Below, in pieces: positions 8,288 to 17,592 of a stretch of DNA of 64,000 nucleotides. The notes under the pieces are model-generated. The model saw only the letters and a list, made by a program, of their open reading frames with translations. It did not search any database and had not been told where the DNA came from. Where the stretch lies: positions 1 to 64,000 of the forward strand of contig CAXSDH010000009.1 in the NCBI GenBank assembly GCA_964235765.1. The letters are read 5' to 3'. Each line of letters starts with the position of its first letter. Positions within the stretch are counted from its first letter, which is position 1. The translations under genes and the position numbers were made by a program. This stretch comes from JAVVHH01 sp964235765 (GTDB taxonomy: Bacteria; Pseudomonadota; Alphaproteobacteria; Acetobacterales; Acetobacteraceae).

Positions 8288-9402
8288 TCACACGACGCCC
8301 TCCGGCCGCAGCGCGCAGGTGTGCGCCATCTCGGGCGTCTCGACCTGGAAGGTGGCGTGGCCGATGCCGAACTTCCGGACTTCGGTGCAGGCCCGTTCGA
8401 TCAAGCGGAAATCCGGCGTCGCGTCCAACAGGACCAGGTGTGCCGTGAGCGCCGTCTCAGTCGTGCTCATGCCCCAGATGTGCAGATCGTGGATCTCCAC
8501 CACGCCCGGCAATCCGCATAGGCAGGCGCGGACCGCGTCCTGGTCGATGCCGTTCGGGACGGCGTCGAGCGACAAGTTTACGGAGTCGCGCAGCAAGGAC
8601 CAGGTTCCAGCCACGATGATTGCGCTGACCACGAGGCTGATCGCCGGGTCGAGCCACTGCCAGCCGGTCCATAGGATCAGCCCGCCCGCGACGACGACGC
8701 CGGCCGAGACCAGCGCGTCCGACGCCATGTGCATGAAGGCGCCGCGGATGTTCAGGTCCCCTTTCCGGCCCGACATGAACAGCCAGGCGGTGATCCCGTT
8801 CACCGCAATCCCCAACGCCGCGACGACCATGACCGTGACGCCGCCCGTGGGCTCCGGCTCCGACAGCCGCCGGACCGCCTCCCAGGCGATGCCGCCCGTC
8901 ACGACGAGCAGGACGACCGCGTTTCCGAGTGCCGCCAAAACCGAGGTGCGGCGCAGGCCGTAGGTGTAGCGCCCCCCGGGCGCCCGCTTGCCGAGCACCG
9001 AGGCGCCCCAGGCGGCGGCGAGCCCGAGCACGTCTCCCAGGTTGTGCCCCGCGTCGGCCAGCAGCGCCAGTGAGTGCGCGGCCACGCCGTAAACCGCCTC
9101 GGCCCCGACATAGGCGGCGTTCAGCCCGATGCCGATCGCGAACGCACGGCCGAAGCTTGCCGGGGCGTGCACGTGACCGCCCACGTGGGCGTGATCATGG
9201 TGGCCGTGGCCGTCATNNNNNNNNNNNNNNNNNNNNNNNNNNNNNNNNNNNNNNNNNNNNNNNNNNNNNNNNNNNNNNNNNNNNNNNNNNNNNNNNNNNN
9301 NNNNNNNNNNNNNNNNGGGGCGTGCACGTGACCGCCCACGTGGGCGTGATCATGGTGGCCGTGGCCGTCATTCCCATGCTCGTGGCCGTGGTGCTCCGGC
9401 AT
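8288..9402 (-). CDS. Cation diffusion facilitator (CzcD/ZitB-like metal exporter), split by an assembly gap
   Basis: This is a metal/proton antiporter of the inner membrane. The body (GTG-equivalent codon at 9184 to stop at 8288) has six helices and both metal-site motifs: HSLALLADAGHNLGD in helix 2 and MHMASDALVSAG in helix 5. A C-terminal cytoplasmic domain ends at PEGVV. The true N-terminus begins at the ATG at 9402 with a His-rich stretch (MPEHHGHEHG, then HGHHDHAH). As assembled, 100 N and a duplicated 55-bp segment separate the two parts and break the frame. Collapsing the duplicate gives one uninterrupted protein of 319 residues, so I treat the gene as intact. Zn, Co or Cd are likely substrates by family. 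Confidence 0.88.
9162..9216. repeat. 55-bp direct repeat, copy 1, at left edge of assembly gap
   Basis: This 55-bp segment, ending exactly at the first N, is identical to 9317-9371, which starts directly after the last N. Both copies encode the same residues of the CDF exporter His-rich leader. The exact match at both sides of a 100-N spacer is what an unmerged contig overlap looks like. Confidence 0.9.
9217..9316. other. Assembly gap of 100 N
   Basis: There are exactly 100 undetermined bases, the usual placeholder for a gap of unknown size. It is flanked by identical 55-bp ends and is inferred to contain no real sequence. Confidence 0.97.
9317..9371. repeat. 55-bp direct repeat, copy 2, at right edge of assembly gap
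   Basis: This is the second identical copy of 9162-9216. Reading through this copy from the ATG at 9402 and continuing from the equivalent point in copy 1 restores the CDF reading frame. Confidence 0.9.
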
Positions 9403-9518
9403 GCGCGAGGCGCTCCTCTTCAGCACCCAGCGGATCGCCGAGGGCCGGAATTGATCTCGAGCCGTGCGGGCTTGACCTTCCTACGATGGCAATCCCCAGA
9501 CGTGCTTTCAGCAACCGG

Positions 9519-12188
9519 TCACGCGGTCCGGTCCACTCCCATTCCCAAGGCGGCCTGTGCCGCCGCGAGGCGCGCCACCGGGACGCGGTAAGGGCTGCAG
9601 GACACGTAATCCAATCCGACCTCTTCGCAGAACGCGATACTGGCCGGGTCGCCGCCGTGCTCGCCGCAGATACCCATCTTGAGCTTCGGCTTTGGTCCGC
9701 GCGCCTTGTCGGCGGCGATGCGGACCATTGCGCCCACACCCTCGATGTCGATCGACACGAAGGGGTCCTTTGCCAGGATCCCCTGCTGAACATAATCTGG
9801 TAAAAAGCGCCCGGCGTCGTCGCGGGACAGTCCGAACACCGTTTGCGTCAGGTCGTTGGTGCCGAAACTGAAGAAGTCCGCTATCTCGGCGATCTTGTCG
9901 GCCACCAGCACGGCGCGCGGCAACTCGATCATCGTGCCGACGAGGTACTCGATGCTTTCGCCTTGCTCCTCGAAGACTGCCTTCGCCACGCCATCCACTT
10001 GCGCACGCGTGATCTCCAACTCTCGCCGCGTGGAGATAAGCGGGATCATGATCTCGGGCACGGGCGCCTGTCCCGCGACCCGCTTGGCCGCGATCGCCCC
10101 TTCGAAGATGGCCCGGGCCTGCATCTCGTAAATCTCTGGGTAAGAGATGCCCAGCCGGCAACCACGATGCCCGAGCATGGGATTCGCCTCGGCCAGCTCG
10201 GCAGCACGGCGGCGGATGGTCACCATATCCTGGCCCAGGGCGGCCGCCACGTCGGCGAGCTCGGCTTCCTGGTGCGGCAGGAACTCGTGCAATGGCGGGT
10301 CGAGAAGGCGGATGGTGACCGGCAGCCCGGCCATGATGCGGAACAGCTCCGTGAAGTCCTGGCGCTGGAACGGCAGCAACTTGTCCAACGCGGCCCGGCG
10401 TCCGGCCAAGTCGTTCGCCATGATCATCTGCCGGACGGCGCCGATGCGCTGCGGGTCGAAGAACATATGCTCGGTGCGTGACAGCCCGATCCCCTCCGCG
10501 CCGAAGTTCCGCGCGGTCTCAGCGTCCAGCGGCGTTTCGGCATTCGTGCGCACACCCATCCGGCGCACCCCGTCCGCCCACTCCATCAGCGTTCCGAAGT
10601 CGCCCGATAGGCTCGGCTCGATCATGGCGACGCTGCCCACGAACACCTCGCCGGTTGCGCCGTCCAGGGTGATGATCTCGCCCGCACGGATCGTCTGGCC
10701 CCCTGCCGAGAGGGTCTGTGCGCCATAATCGACGCTGATCCCACCCGCGCCAGCAACACACGGCCGCCCCATGCCGCGCGCCACCACGGCGGCATGACTG
10801 GTCATGCCGCCGCGCGTGGTCAGAATGCCGCGGGCGGCGTGCATCCCATGAATGTCCTCGGGACTGGTCTCGATCCGCACCAGTACAACAAGTTCGCCCT
10901 TGGCGGCGCGCATCTCCGCCTCATCGGAGCTGAACACCGCCGCGCCGCTGGCGGCCCCCGGGCTGGCAGGCAAGCCCTTGCTGAGCAGCTTGCGGACCGC
11001 TTTCGGGTCCAGCGTCGGGTGCAGCAGTTGGTCCAATGACGCCGGGTTGACCCGCTTGATCGCCTCCGTCCGGTCGATCAAGCCGGACTGGGCCATCTCC
11101 ACCGCAATGCGCAAGCTGGCTGCAGCCGTCCGCTTTCCGTTGCGGGTTTGCAGCATATACAGCTTGTTCTGCTGCACCGTGAACTCGATGTCCTGCATGT
11201 CGAGATAGTGCCGCTCCAGCGTCTCGCGGACGGCGAGCAGGTCTGCATAGGCCTGCGGGAGGGCCTCCTCCATGCTGACCTCGCCCGGACGCGCACGCAG
11301 GCGGGACAGCGGCTGCGGCGTGCGGATACCGGCCACGACGTCCTCGCCTTGCGCGTTGACCAGGAATTCGCCGTAGAACACGTTCTCGCCGGTGCTCGGA
11401 TCGCGCGTGAAGCAGACCCCGGTGGCGCAGTCCGCGCCCATGTTGCCGAACACCATGGCCTGCACGTTCACCGCGGTGCCCCAGCTCGCCGGGATGTCGT
11501 GCAGCCGCCGGTACGTGTTGGCGCGGGGGTTCATCCAACTGCCGAACACGGCGCCGATCGCACCCCAGAGCTGTTCGTGCGGGTCCATCGGGAAGGGTTC
11601 GCCCCGTTCCGCCAGCACCATGGTCTTGTATTCGGCCACCACCTTCTGCCAATCCCCCGGGCTCAAGGCGGTATCCTCGGTAACGCCCGCGTCGAGCTTC
11701 GCGCTCTCGATGATCTCTTCGAAGCGATGGTGGTCGACGCCGAGCACGACCGAACCGTACATTTGAATGAAGCGGCGATAGCTGTCCCAGGCAAAGCGCG
11801 CGTCGCCGCTGGCAGCGAGCAAGCCCTGCACCGTGGTGTCGTTCAGACCCAGGTTCAGAACCGTGTCCATCATGCCGGGCATCGACACGCGCGCGCCCGA
11901 GCGCACCGATACCAGCAAAGGCTTCGCGGCATCGCCGAATCCTAGTCCGACCGCTTGCTCGACGCGCGCCAAGGCCTCACGCACCTGGGTTCCGAGGGCC
12001 GGCGGGTACGCCCGGTCATTCTCGTAGAACGCCGTGCAGACCTCGGTGGTGATGGTGAACCCTGGCGGCACCGGCAGGTCGATACTGGCCATCTCCGCCA
12101 AGTTCGCGCCTTTCCCACCCAGCAGGTTGCGCATGTCCGCGCGGCCTTCGTTATGGCCGGCGCCAAAGCTGTACACCCATTGGGTCAT
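9519..12188 (-). CDS. ppdK: Pyruvate, phosphate dikinase
   Basis: The 889-residue cytoplasmic enzyme interconverts pyruvate, ATP and phosphate with phosphoenolpyruvate, AMP and pyrophosphate. The N-terminal ATP-grasp domain starts at residue 1 (WVYSFG, LLGGKGANLAEM). The phosphohistidine domain carries the catalytic His465 in GGMTSHAAVVARG, with the regulatory Thr/Ser just before it. The C-terminal TIM barrel has the catalytic Cys in MGICGEHGGDP near residue 838. Length is as expected for bacterial PPDK. It lies 10 bp after glyS and in the same direction, so it is the last gene of a glyQ-glyS-ppdK operon, an arrangement I recall from Rhodospirillales. Confidence 0.97.
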   Translation of the reverse strand: MTQWVYSFGAGHNEGRADMRNLLGGKGANLAEMASIDLPVPPGFTITTEVCTAFYENDRAYPPALGTQVREALARVEQAVGLGFGDAAKPLLVSVRSGARVSMPGMMDTVLNLGLNDTTVQGLLAASGDARFAWDSYRRFIQMYGSVVLGVDHHRFEEIIESAKLDAGVTEDTALSPGDWQKVVAEYKTMVLAERGEPFPMDPHEQLWGAIGAVFGSWMNPRANTYRRLHDIPASWGTAVNVQAMVFGNMGADCATGVCFTRDPSTGENVFYGEFLVNAQGEDVVAGIRTPQPLSRLRARPGEVSMEEALPQAYADLLAVRETLERHYLDMQDIEFTVQQNKLYMLQTRNGKRTAAASLRIAVEMAQSGLIDRTEAIKRVNPASLDQLLHPTLDPKAVRKLLSKGLPASPGAASGAAVFSSDEAEMRAAKGELVVLVRIETSPEDIHGMHAARGILTTRGGMTSHAAVVARGMGRPCVAGAGGISVDYGAQTLSAGGQTIRAGEIITLDGATGEVFVGSVAMIEPSLSGDFGTLMEWADGVRRMGVRTNAETPLDAETARNFGAEGIGLSRTEHMFFDPQRIGAVRQMIMANDLAGRRAALDKLLPFQRQDFTELFRIMAGLPVTIRLLDPPLHEFLPHQEAELADVAAALGQDMVTIRRRAAELAEANPMLGHRGCRLGISYPEIYEMQARAIFEGAIAAKRVAGQAPVPEIMIPLISTRRELEITRAQVDGVAKAVFEEQGESIEYLVGTMIELPRAVLVADKIAEIADFFSFGTNDLTQTVFGLSRDDAGRFLPDYVQQGILAKDPFVSIDIEGVGAMVRIAADKARGPKPKLKMGICGEHGGDPASIAFCEEVGLDYVSCSPYRVPVARLAAAQAALGMGVDRTA

Positions 12189-12198
12189 CTAGGTTCTT

Positions 12199-14247
12199 TC
12201 AGCCTTCGATACGGGAAAAGTCGGCGGCACGGCCCATCGCGGCGCCGACCTGGGCCAGCAAACGGAGGCGGTTCTCTCGCACTGCAGGGTCAGGCGAATT
12301 GACGGTCACCTGATCAAAGAAAAGATCCAGCTCCGGACGCAAGGCTGCGAGCGCCAGCATCGCGTCCGCAAAACGCTCCGCGGCCAATGCTTCCTGCACG
12401 GAACCCGTGGCCGCGTCCAGGGCTGCTGCGAGCGCCTGCTCGGCCGGCTCGGCCAGCAACGTGGGATCGACCCGGCCCGCATGAGGTCCGTCCCGCTTGT
12501 CCTCGATGCGGACGATATTGGCAGCGCGGCGGGCGCCGGCCAGCAAGTCCGCACCGTCATCTGTCGCAAGAAAACGCGCAACCGCGTCGGCGCGGGCCAA
12601 CAGGCGGACCAAGTCGTCATCGGCGCCAGCGGCGAACACCGCCGAAAGCACGTCGTGCCGGGCGCCCTCCGCGCGAAGCTGAACGCGGAGGCGGTCGGCG
12701 ATGAACTCCAGCAGCGCCTGGGTCGGCACCTCGGCCGGCAAGCCCGCCTCCGCCACGTGGAAAAGCTGCAGCAAGGGAAGCCGCAGGCCGTTCTCACGCA
12801 CGATCCGGATCACGCCCAAGGCCGCGCGGCGGAGCGCGAACGGGTCGCCCGAGCCGGTGGGCGCCTCACCGATCGCAAAGAAGCCGGCTAGTTGATCGAG
12901 CTTGTCGGCCAGCGCGACCGCAATCGTCAGCGGCGCGGCCGGCACCGGATCAGAGGGGCCCTTCGGGGCGTAGTGGTCGCGAACGGCCTCGGGAACGCCG
13001 GCCGGCTCCCGGTCATGCTGGGCGTAGTAGCCGCCCATCACGCCCTGCAACTCGGGAAACTCCGCGACCATGCCGGTCGTGAGGTCCGCCTTGGACAGCA
13101 AGGCGGCCCTTTCTGCCAAAGCCGGGTCGGCGCCGACCAACGGCGCAAGCGTGCCCGCGAGCCGGACCAACCGGTGCACCCGTTCGCCTTGCGTGCCGAG
13201 TCTGGCGTGGAACGTGACGCCCTCCAGGGCGGACAAGCGGTGGGCCAGCGGCAGCCGCCGGTCTAAGTCCCAAAAATGACGAGCGTCGCTGAACCGGGCG
13301 CGGAGGACGCGCTCATTGCCCGCGACGATGGCGGCCCCACCATCCAGCGCCGCGATGTTGGCGGCGAACGCGAAACGGGGCGCGGCCGTTCCGTCCGCGT
13401 CGCGCAACGCGAAATAGCGCTGGTTCACCCGCATGCTCACCTGCATCACCTCGGGCGGCAGATCCATATAGGCGGCGTCGATCCGGCCGAGCAGAGCCAC
13501 CGGCCACTCGACCAGCCCGGCCACCTCATCCAGCAACCCGGGGTCCGCGATCACCGTCAGCCCTTCGGCAGCCGCCAGGTTCGCAACGCCTTCCGCCACC
13601 AGGCGGCGGCGCTCCTCGGCGCCCGGGATGACGCGCCTGGCGCGCAGGCCCTCATGCCACTCGGTGAACGACGACACCACGAACGCGCCCGGCGCATGGA
13701 ACCGATGGCCTTCCGTCTTGGCGCCGGCGACCAATCCATGGCCGTTGTCCGTCCCTTCGGCGAGGCCGAACGGCACGACGTGCCCGTCGAGCAAGCAAAG
13801 GATGCGGCGAAGTGGGCGGACCCAGGTGAAGCCGCTGCCGAGCCCCCAGCGCATGCTCTTGGGCCATGGAAAGCGCCGCAGCATGGGCGGGATCGCCTGG
13901 GCTGCCAGGGTGGCCGCATCGACGGCCGGGCTAGCCTTGGTCAATACCCAGTAATCGCCCTCGGCTGCCACCTGGTCCCGCGTCGCGGCGTGCTTGCGCA
14001 GGAACCCGGCCAGGGCCTGCTCCGGCGCACTCGTGCGGGGTCCGCGCTCCGAAATGGCGGCGGCCGGCAAGCCGGATTGCAGCGTTGCCACGATCGCGAT
14101 CCGGCGTGGGCCGCTAAAGGTCTGCACTTCGCGCGGGGCGAGCGGGGCAAGCGCTTCGGCCAGCAAGCGCGCCAGGTCGGCTTCCGCCCGTGCCTGCATG
14201 CGGGACGGGATTTCCTCGCTGAACAACTCGAGCAGCAGTTCCGGCAT
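12199..14247 (-). CDS. glyS: Glycyl-tRNA synthetase beta subunit
   Basis: This is the 682-residue beta chain of the bacterial alpha2beta2 glycyl-tRNA synthetase. It begins with the characteristic MPELLLELFSEEIPSRMQ and has the HD-like and C-terminal anticodon-binding (DALR-type) regions expected from its full length. The FFFDQV-type motif appears as DLFFDQVTVNSPD near the C-terminus. It follows glyQ by 18 bp and precedes ppdK by 10 bp, so the three genes form one operon. Nothing unusual is seen. Confidence 0.97.
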   Translation of the reverse strand: MPELLLELFSEEIPSRMQARAEADLARLLAEALAPLAPREVQTFSGPRRIAIVATLQSGLPAAAISERGPRTSAPEQALAGFLRKHAATRDQVAAEGDYWVLTKASPAVDAATLAAQAIPPMLRRFPWPKSMRWGLGSGFTWVRPLRRILCLLDGHVVPFGLAEGTDNGHGLVAGAKTEGHRFHAPGAFVVSSFTEWHEGLRARRVIPGAEERRRLVAEGVANLAAAEGLTVIADPGLLDEVAGLVEWPVALLGRIDAAYMDLPPEVMQVSMRVNQRYFALRDADGTAAPRFAFAANIAALDGGAAIVAGNERVLRARFSDARHFWDLDRRLPLAHRLSALEGVTFHARLGTQGERVHRLVRLAGTLAPLVGADPALAERAALLSKADLTTGMVAEFPELQGVMGGYYAQHDREPAGVPEAVRDHYAPKGPSDPVPAAPLTIAVALADKLDQLAGFFAIGEAPTGSGDPFALRRAALGVIRIVRENGLRLPLLQLFHVAEAGLPAEVPTQALLEFIADRLRVQLRAEGARHDVLSAVFAAGADDDLVRLLARADAVARFLATDDGADLLAGARRAANIVRIEDKRDGPHAGRVDPTLLAEPAEQALAAALDAATGSVQEALAAERFADAMLALAALRPELDLFFDQVTVNSPDPAVRENRLRLLAQVGAAMGRAADFSRIEG

Positions 14248-14265
14248 GATGGGATACGCGCCGGA

Positions 14266-15138
14266 TCAGGCCGGAACGGCCGGGACTTCGCCCGCCAGCC
14301 AAGCCTCGCAGCAGCCGCGCGCCAACGTCCGGACACGACCGATATAGCTTGCACGCTCAGACACGGATATGGCGCCGCTGGCGTCCAGCAGATTGAACAG
14401 ATGGCTCGCCTTGATGCACTGGTCATAGGCGGGCAAGGCCAAGGGCACCCCGAGAATGCGGCTGCACTCGGCCTCGGCGTCCGCGAACTGGCGAGTAAGC
14501 AGCTTCGCGTCCCCATGGTCGAAGCCATACTGGCTGTACTCCCGCTCGTTGCGCAGGAACACGTCGCCATAACTCACGCCGGCCTCATTGAAAGCGAGAT
14601 CGTAGACATTCTCCACACCCTGCACATACATTGCCAGGCGTTCCAGCCCATAGGTCATCTCAAAGCTTGGCGTCACCACCGGTATGCCACCAACTTGTTG
14701 AAAATAAGTAAACTGGCCGACCTCCATGCCGTCGCACCAAACTTCCCAGCCCAGCCCCCAGGCGCCCAGCGTCGGGCTTTCCCAGTCGTCCTCGACGAAA
14801 CGGAAATCGTGCACCAGCGGGTCGATGCCGATCGCGCGATAGCTGTCGAGCAGCATGGCCTGGCAATCATCCGGGCTGGGCTTGATGATGACCTGATACT
14901 GATAGTAGTGGCCGAGCCGGTTGGGGTTCTGGCCATACCGCCCGTCCGAAGGGCGCCGGCTCGGCTGCACATAGGCGGCGCGCCATGGGCGCGGCCCGAG
15001 CGCGCGCAGCGTCGTCGCCGGGTGGAACGTGCCGGCCCCCATCTCGACGTCGTAAGGCTGCAGGATCACGCAGCCTTGCTTGGCCCAGAAGGCATGCAGG
15101 CGCAGGATGATGTCCTGAAAACTGGGTCGATCGCTCAT
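14266..15138 (-). CDS. glyQ: Glycyl-tRNA synthetase alpha subunit
   Basis: This is the 290-residue alpha (catalytic) chain of glycyl-tRNA synthetase, a class II aminoacyl-tRNA synthetase. Diagnostic stretches are SFQDIILRLHAFWAKQGC at the N-terminus, PYDVEMGAGTFHPATTLR, and YVQPSRRPSDGRYGQNPNR. It is the first gene of the glyQ-glyS-ppdK operon and is divergent from the CoA-binding protein gene, with only 41 bp between the two start codons for both promoters. The start at 15138 matches the family N-terminus. Confidence 0.97.
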   Translation of the reverse strand: MSDRPSFQDIILRLHAFWAKQGCVILQPYDVEMGAGTFHPATTLRALGPRPWRAAYVQPSRRPSDGRYGQNPNRLGHYYQYQVIIKPSPDDCQAMLLDSYRAIGIDPLVHDFRFVEDDWESPTLGAWGLGWEVWCDGMEVGQFTYFQQVGGIPVVTPSFEMTYGLERLAMYVQGVENVYDLAFNEAGVSYGDVFLRNEREYSQYGFDHGDAKLLTRQFADAEAECSRILGVPLALPAYDQCIKASHLFNLLDASGAISVSERASYIGRVRTLARGCCEAWLAGEVPAVPA

Positions 15139-15179
15139 CGCGGCGGCACCATACGGCGCGCCCGGCGTTATGCAACGTC

Positions 15180-15587
15180 ATGGCCGACCCGATCGCCGAC
15201 ATCCTCGCCAACACGAAGCGCATCGCCGTGGTCGGCGCCTCCGCCCGGCCGGAGCGCGCCGGCAACTATGTGTTCGGCTTCCTGGTCGCGCGCGGGTTCG
15301 ATGTCGTCGGGATCAATCCCGGATTGGCCGGGCAATCGCTGCACGGGCGGCCGGTGTTCGCAACGCTCGCCGAGGCCGGCCCCCTCGACATGATCGACCT
15401 CTTTCGGGCACCCGACCAGGTCGGCCCCGTGGTGGACGAGGCGATCCGGCTCGGCGCCCGCACGATCTGGATGCAGTTGGGCGTGATCAACCAGAACGCC
15501 GCAACCGCGGCCCGTGCGGCCGGACTGAACGTGGTAATGGACCGATGCCCGATCATCGAGTGGCGGCGACTGCAACTGCCTACTTGA
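15180..15587 (+). CDS. CoA-binding domain protein (YccU-like)
   Basis: This 135-residue single-domain Rossmann-fold protein belongs to the succinyl-CoA-synthetase-like CoA-binding family. The nucleotide-binding start is TKRIAVVGASARPERAGNYV, and the C-terminal family hallmark is MDRCPIIEW. Members are usually 130-145 residues and have no assigned reaction. The gene stands alone, divergent from glyQ. Function beyond CoA/nucleotide binding is not supported. Confidence 0.9.
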   Translation: MADPIADILANTKRIAVVGASARPERAGNYVFGFLVARGFDVVGINPGLAGQSLHGRPVFATLAEAGPLDMIDLFRAPDQVGPVVDEAIRLGARTIWMQLGVINQNAATAARAAGLNVVMDRCPIIEWRRLQLPT

Positions 15588-15644
15588 AGCAGAGTTGATT
15601 GCGGGCCAACTCGACTAAGCCACAAACCTCTTAAGGGACGTGAC

Positions 15645-16562
15645 ATGACCAACGAGGAACGCGACCTGATCGCACGATTTATCTCCCGCGTCGGGGGCAG
15701 CCCGCAGCAGGGCGGCTTCCTGGCGGGCCCAGGCGGCAGCGTGCCGCAGTCGCAGGCGCCGCTGCCGGCGATCGATCGCGAGGCCGACACCTTTATCGCC
15801 CAGCAATTCCAGCAGTATCCGGAAGCTCGCTACCGCATCACGCAAACCGCGCTGGTGCAGGAAGCGGCTTTGGCTGAGTCCACCAACCGCATTCGCCGGC
15901 TTGAATGGGAGCTGGACCAGACCCGGCAGGCCATGCAGCAGCAGCCGAAGCAGTCGCACGAGCAGCGTGGCTTCTTCAGCAGCCTGTTCGGCGGGGGCCA
16001 GTCGCAGCCGCAGCAGCAGCAGCGAGGCGGGCCGTTCGGCGCTGCCGCGCAAGGCGGGCAGCCCGGCTATGGAGGGCAGGCTTTCCAGCCCACCAGCGCG
16101 CCCCCGCAGCCGCAATATCCGCCGAACTACCAGCCCGGCATGTTCCAGCGTGGCGGCGGCTCGGGCTTCCTGGGCTCCGCGTTGACCACTGCGGCCGGCG
16201 TCGCTGGCGGCATGGTGGTCGGCAACGCGCTCATGGGCGCGTTTAGCGGGCACGGTGGTGGCTTGGGCGGCGGCTTGGGCAGCAACACGTCCGGCAGCAT
16301 GTTCGATGGGAGCGGCACCGTGCCCACCAGCGATCCCACGGGCGGTTTCGCCACCGATGCCGGGTTCGGCGGCGGCGACCCGTTCTCCGGCGGCGGCGCC
16401 CCCAAGACGTTCGACGACGGCGGCGGCTTCTCGCAGGGCGTCAGCGATGACCAGGGTGCAGGCGACCCGTTCGGCGGCGGCGGCGGCGGCTACGACGCCG
16501 GCGGCTTCGACAGTGGCGGCGGCGGCGGCGGCTTCGACTCGGGGGGGTCCGATAGCACGTAG
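15645..16562 (+). CDS. DUF2076 family protein with Gly-rich tail
   Basis: The 305-residue protein starts with MTNEERDLIARFISRVG, the conserved opening of DUF2076, followed by a helical part to about residue 110. After this come Gln/Pro-rich linkers. Near residue 180 is a short hydrophobic Gly/Ala stretch (LTTAAGVAGGMVVGNALMG) that could be a membrane hairpin. The last 100 residues are dominated by Gly, Ser and Asp with runs such as GGGGGG, low-complexity sequence that ends in DSGGSDST. A strong ribosome site (AAGGGA) precedes the ATG at 15645. DUF2076 proteins are proposed to act at the envelope, but no role is established. It is monocistronic between unrelated genes. Confidence 0.88.
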   Translation: MTNEERDLIARFISRVGGSPQQGGFLAGPGGSVPQSQAPLPAIDREADTFIAQQFQQYPEARYRITQTALVQEAALAESTNRIRRLEWELDQTRQAMQQQPKQSHEQRGFFSSLFGGGQSQPQQQQRGGPFGAAAQGGQPGYGGQAFQPTSAPPQPQYPPNYQPGMFQRGGGSGFLGSALTTAAGVAGGMVVGNALMGAFSGHGGGLGGGLGSNTSGSMFDGSGTVPTSDPTGGFATDAGFGGGDPFSGGGAPKTFDDGGGFSQGVSDDQGAGDPFGGGGGGYDAGGFDSGGGGGGFDSGGSDST

Positions 16563-16693
16563 CGCGATGCTCACGGCGGGGCCGGCCAGTCCGGTCTCGC
16601 CCTTCGGCCCAAACTAATTGGTCACTCCCGAGTGGATCTACGACAACGGCCGCCGGTCCGCGCGTCACCGCGGCTGGACCGGGCGGCGGGCCG

Positions 16694-17524
16694 CTATGCC
16701 GTCCCGCTCGCCAACCTGACCGGCTCCAGCACCATCCAGGCGGGAGGCGCAGGGCGAAGCTGCGCGGCTCCGGCCACGAGCGAAGCCGCCCGGATCGCCG
16801 GGATGCGCAACAGGGCGAGGCCGAGACCATCCCGCCCCGAGCGCATCATGCCAACCTCGACCCCGGCCTGCATGACTGGCGCGCCCACCTCCGGGAGCGG
16901 CCCCGCGACCTGAACCGGCACTAGGCGCCGTTTCAGGAGCCCGCGGTATTTCGTCCGCGCCGTCAGCTCCTGGCCCATATAGCAGCCCTTGCTCCACGAA
17001 ATGCCGTGCAACTCGTCGAACCCCGCCTCGAGCAGAGTGGTTTTTTCCGGTTCGAGGTCGCGTGAGCCGTCCGGCAGGCCGAGCGCCAGGCGGTGCAGGT
17101 CCCAATCCGCCGGGGCCGCGCTGGCGGTCACAGCACCTTCCGCAAGGATGCGCCACCCGGCCCCGGACACGCGGGGGTCGGGCGCCTGAATGCCGGAAGG
17201 CGGCGGTCCCTCGCCCCAGGCCGCATAGACCTGTAGCGGCGTGGGCTGGACGGACACCTTGGCGCGCAGCCGGAACCGGGTCAGGCGCTGGGCCAGCATC
17301 GCGGCCTGCCCGGCCTCGCAATCCAGCAGCAGCCGCCCCGGCTCGGCAAGGATGAAAAAATCGGCGAGCCACTTCCCTTGCGGCGTCAGCAGCGCTGCCC
17401 AGACTGCGCGGCCCGGCGCGGCCTCGTTCACGTCGTTCGACACCAGGCCCTGCAGGAAGCCGACCCGGTCTTCCCCGGTCACCTCCAACACGGCGCGATC
17501 CGGCAAGGCGGTGATCATGGTCAT
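16694..17524 (-). CDS. ygfZ: Folate-binding protein YgfZ (GcvT-like, Fe-S cluster assembly/repair)
   Basis: The 276-residue protein is a GcvT-fold, tetrahydrofolate-binding protein needed for activity of a subset of Fe-S enzymes. The diagnostic K-G-C-Y-x-G-Q-E motif is present as KGCYMGQELTART, with the redox-active Cys. The opening (LEVTGEDRVGFLQGLVSNDV) matches the family. I chose the ATG at 17524 (MTMITALPDRA); a second ATG at 17518 is equally possible, and an upstream extension to 17593 would reach into the neighbouring start region. It is divergent from the GT9 gene. Confidence 0.93.
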   Translation of the reverse strand: MTMITALPDRAVLEVTGEDRVGFLQGLVSNDVNEAAPGRAVWAALLTPQGKWLADFFILAEPGRLLLDCEAGQAAMLAQRLTRFRLRAKVSVQPTPLQVYAAWGEGPPPSGIQAPDPRVSGAGWRILAEGAVTASAAPADWDLHRLALGLPDGSRDLEPEKTTLLEAGFDELHGISWSKGCYMGQELTARTKYRGLLKRRLVPVQVAGPLPEVGAPVMQAGVEVGMMRSGRDGLGLALLRIPAIRAASLVAGAAQLRPAPPAWMVLEPVRLASGTA

Positions 17525-17592
17525 GCGAAACGACGTGGTGCCCGCCGGGCTCGCCTGCAAGACTCGCGGGCAACCCGTGCTACAGGGCGGCA

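Noticed and set aside
9162..9371. Possible genuine tandem repeat or insertion target in the CDF gene
   Set aside because: Copies abut a 100-N placeholder exactly and collapsing them restores the frame, so an assembly overlap explains it better.
16440..16560. GGC-rich tandem repeat as a variable-number repeat or CRISPR-like array
   Set aside because: It is in frame in the DUF2076 gene and encodes its Gly/Ser tail; units are irregular and there are no spacers.
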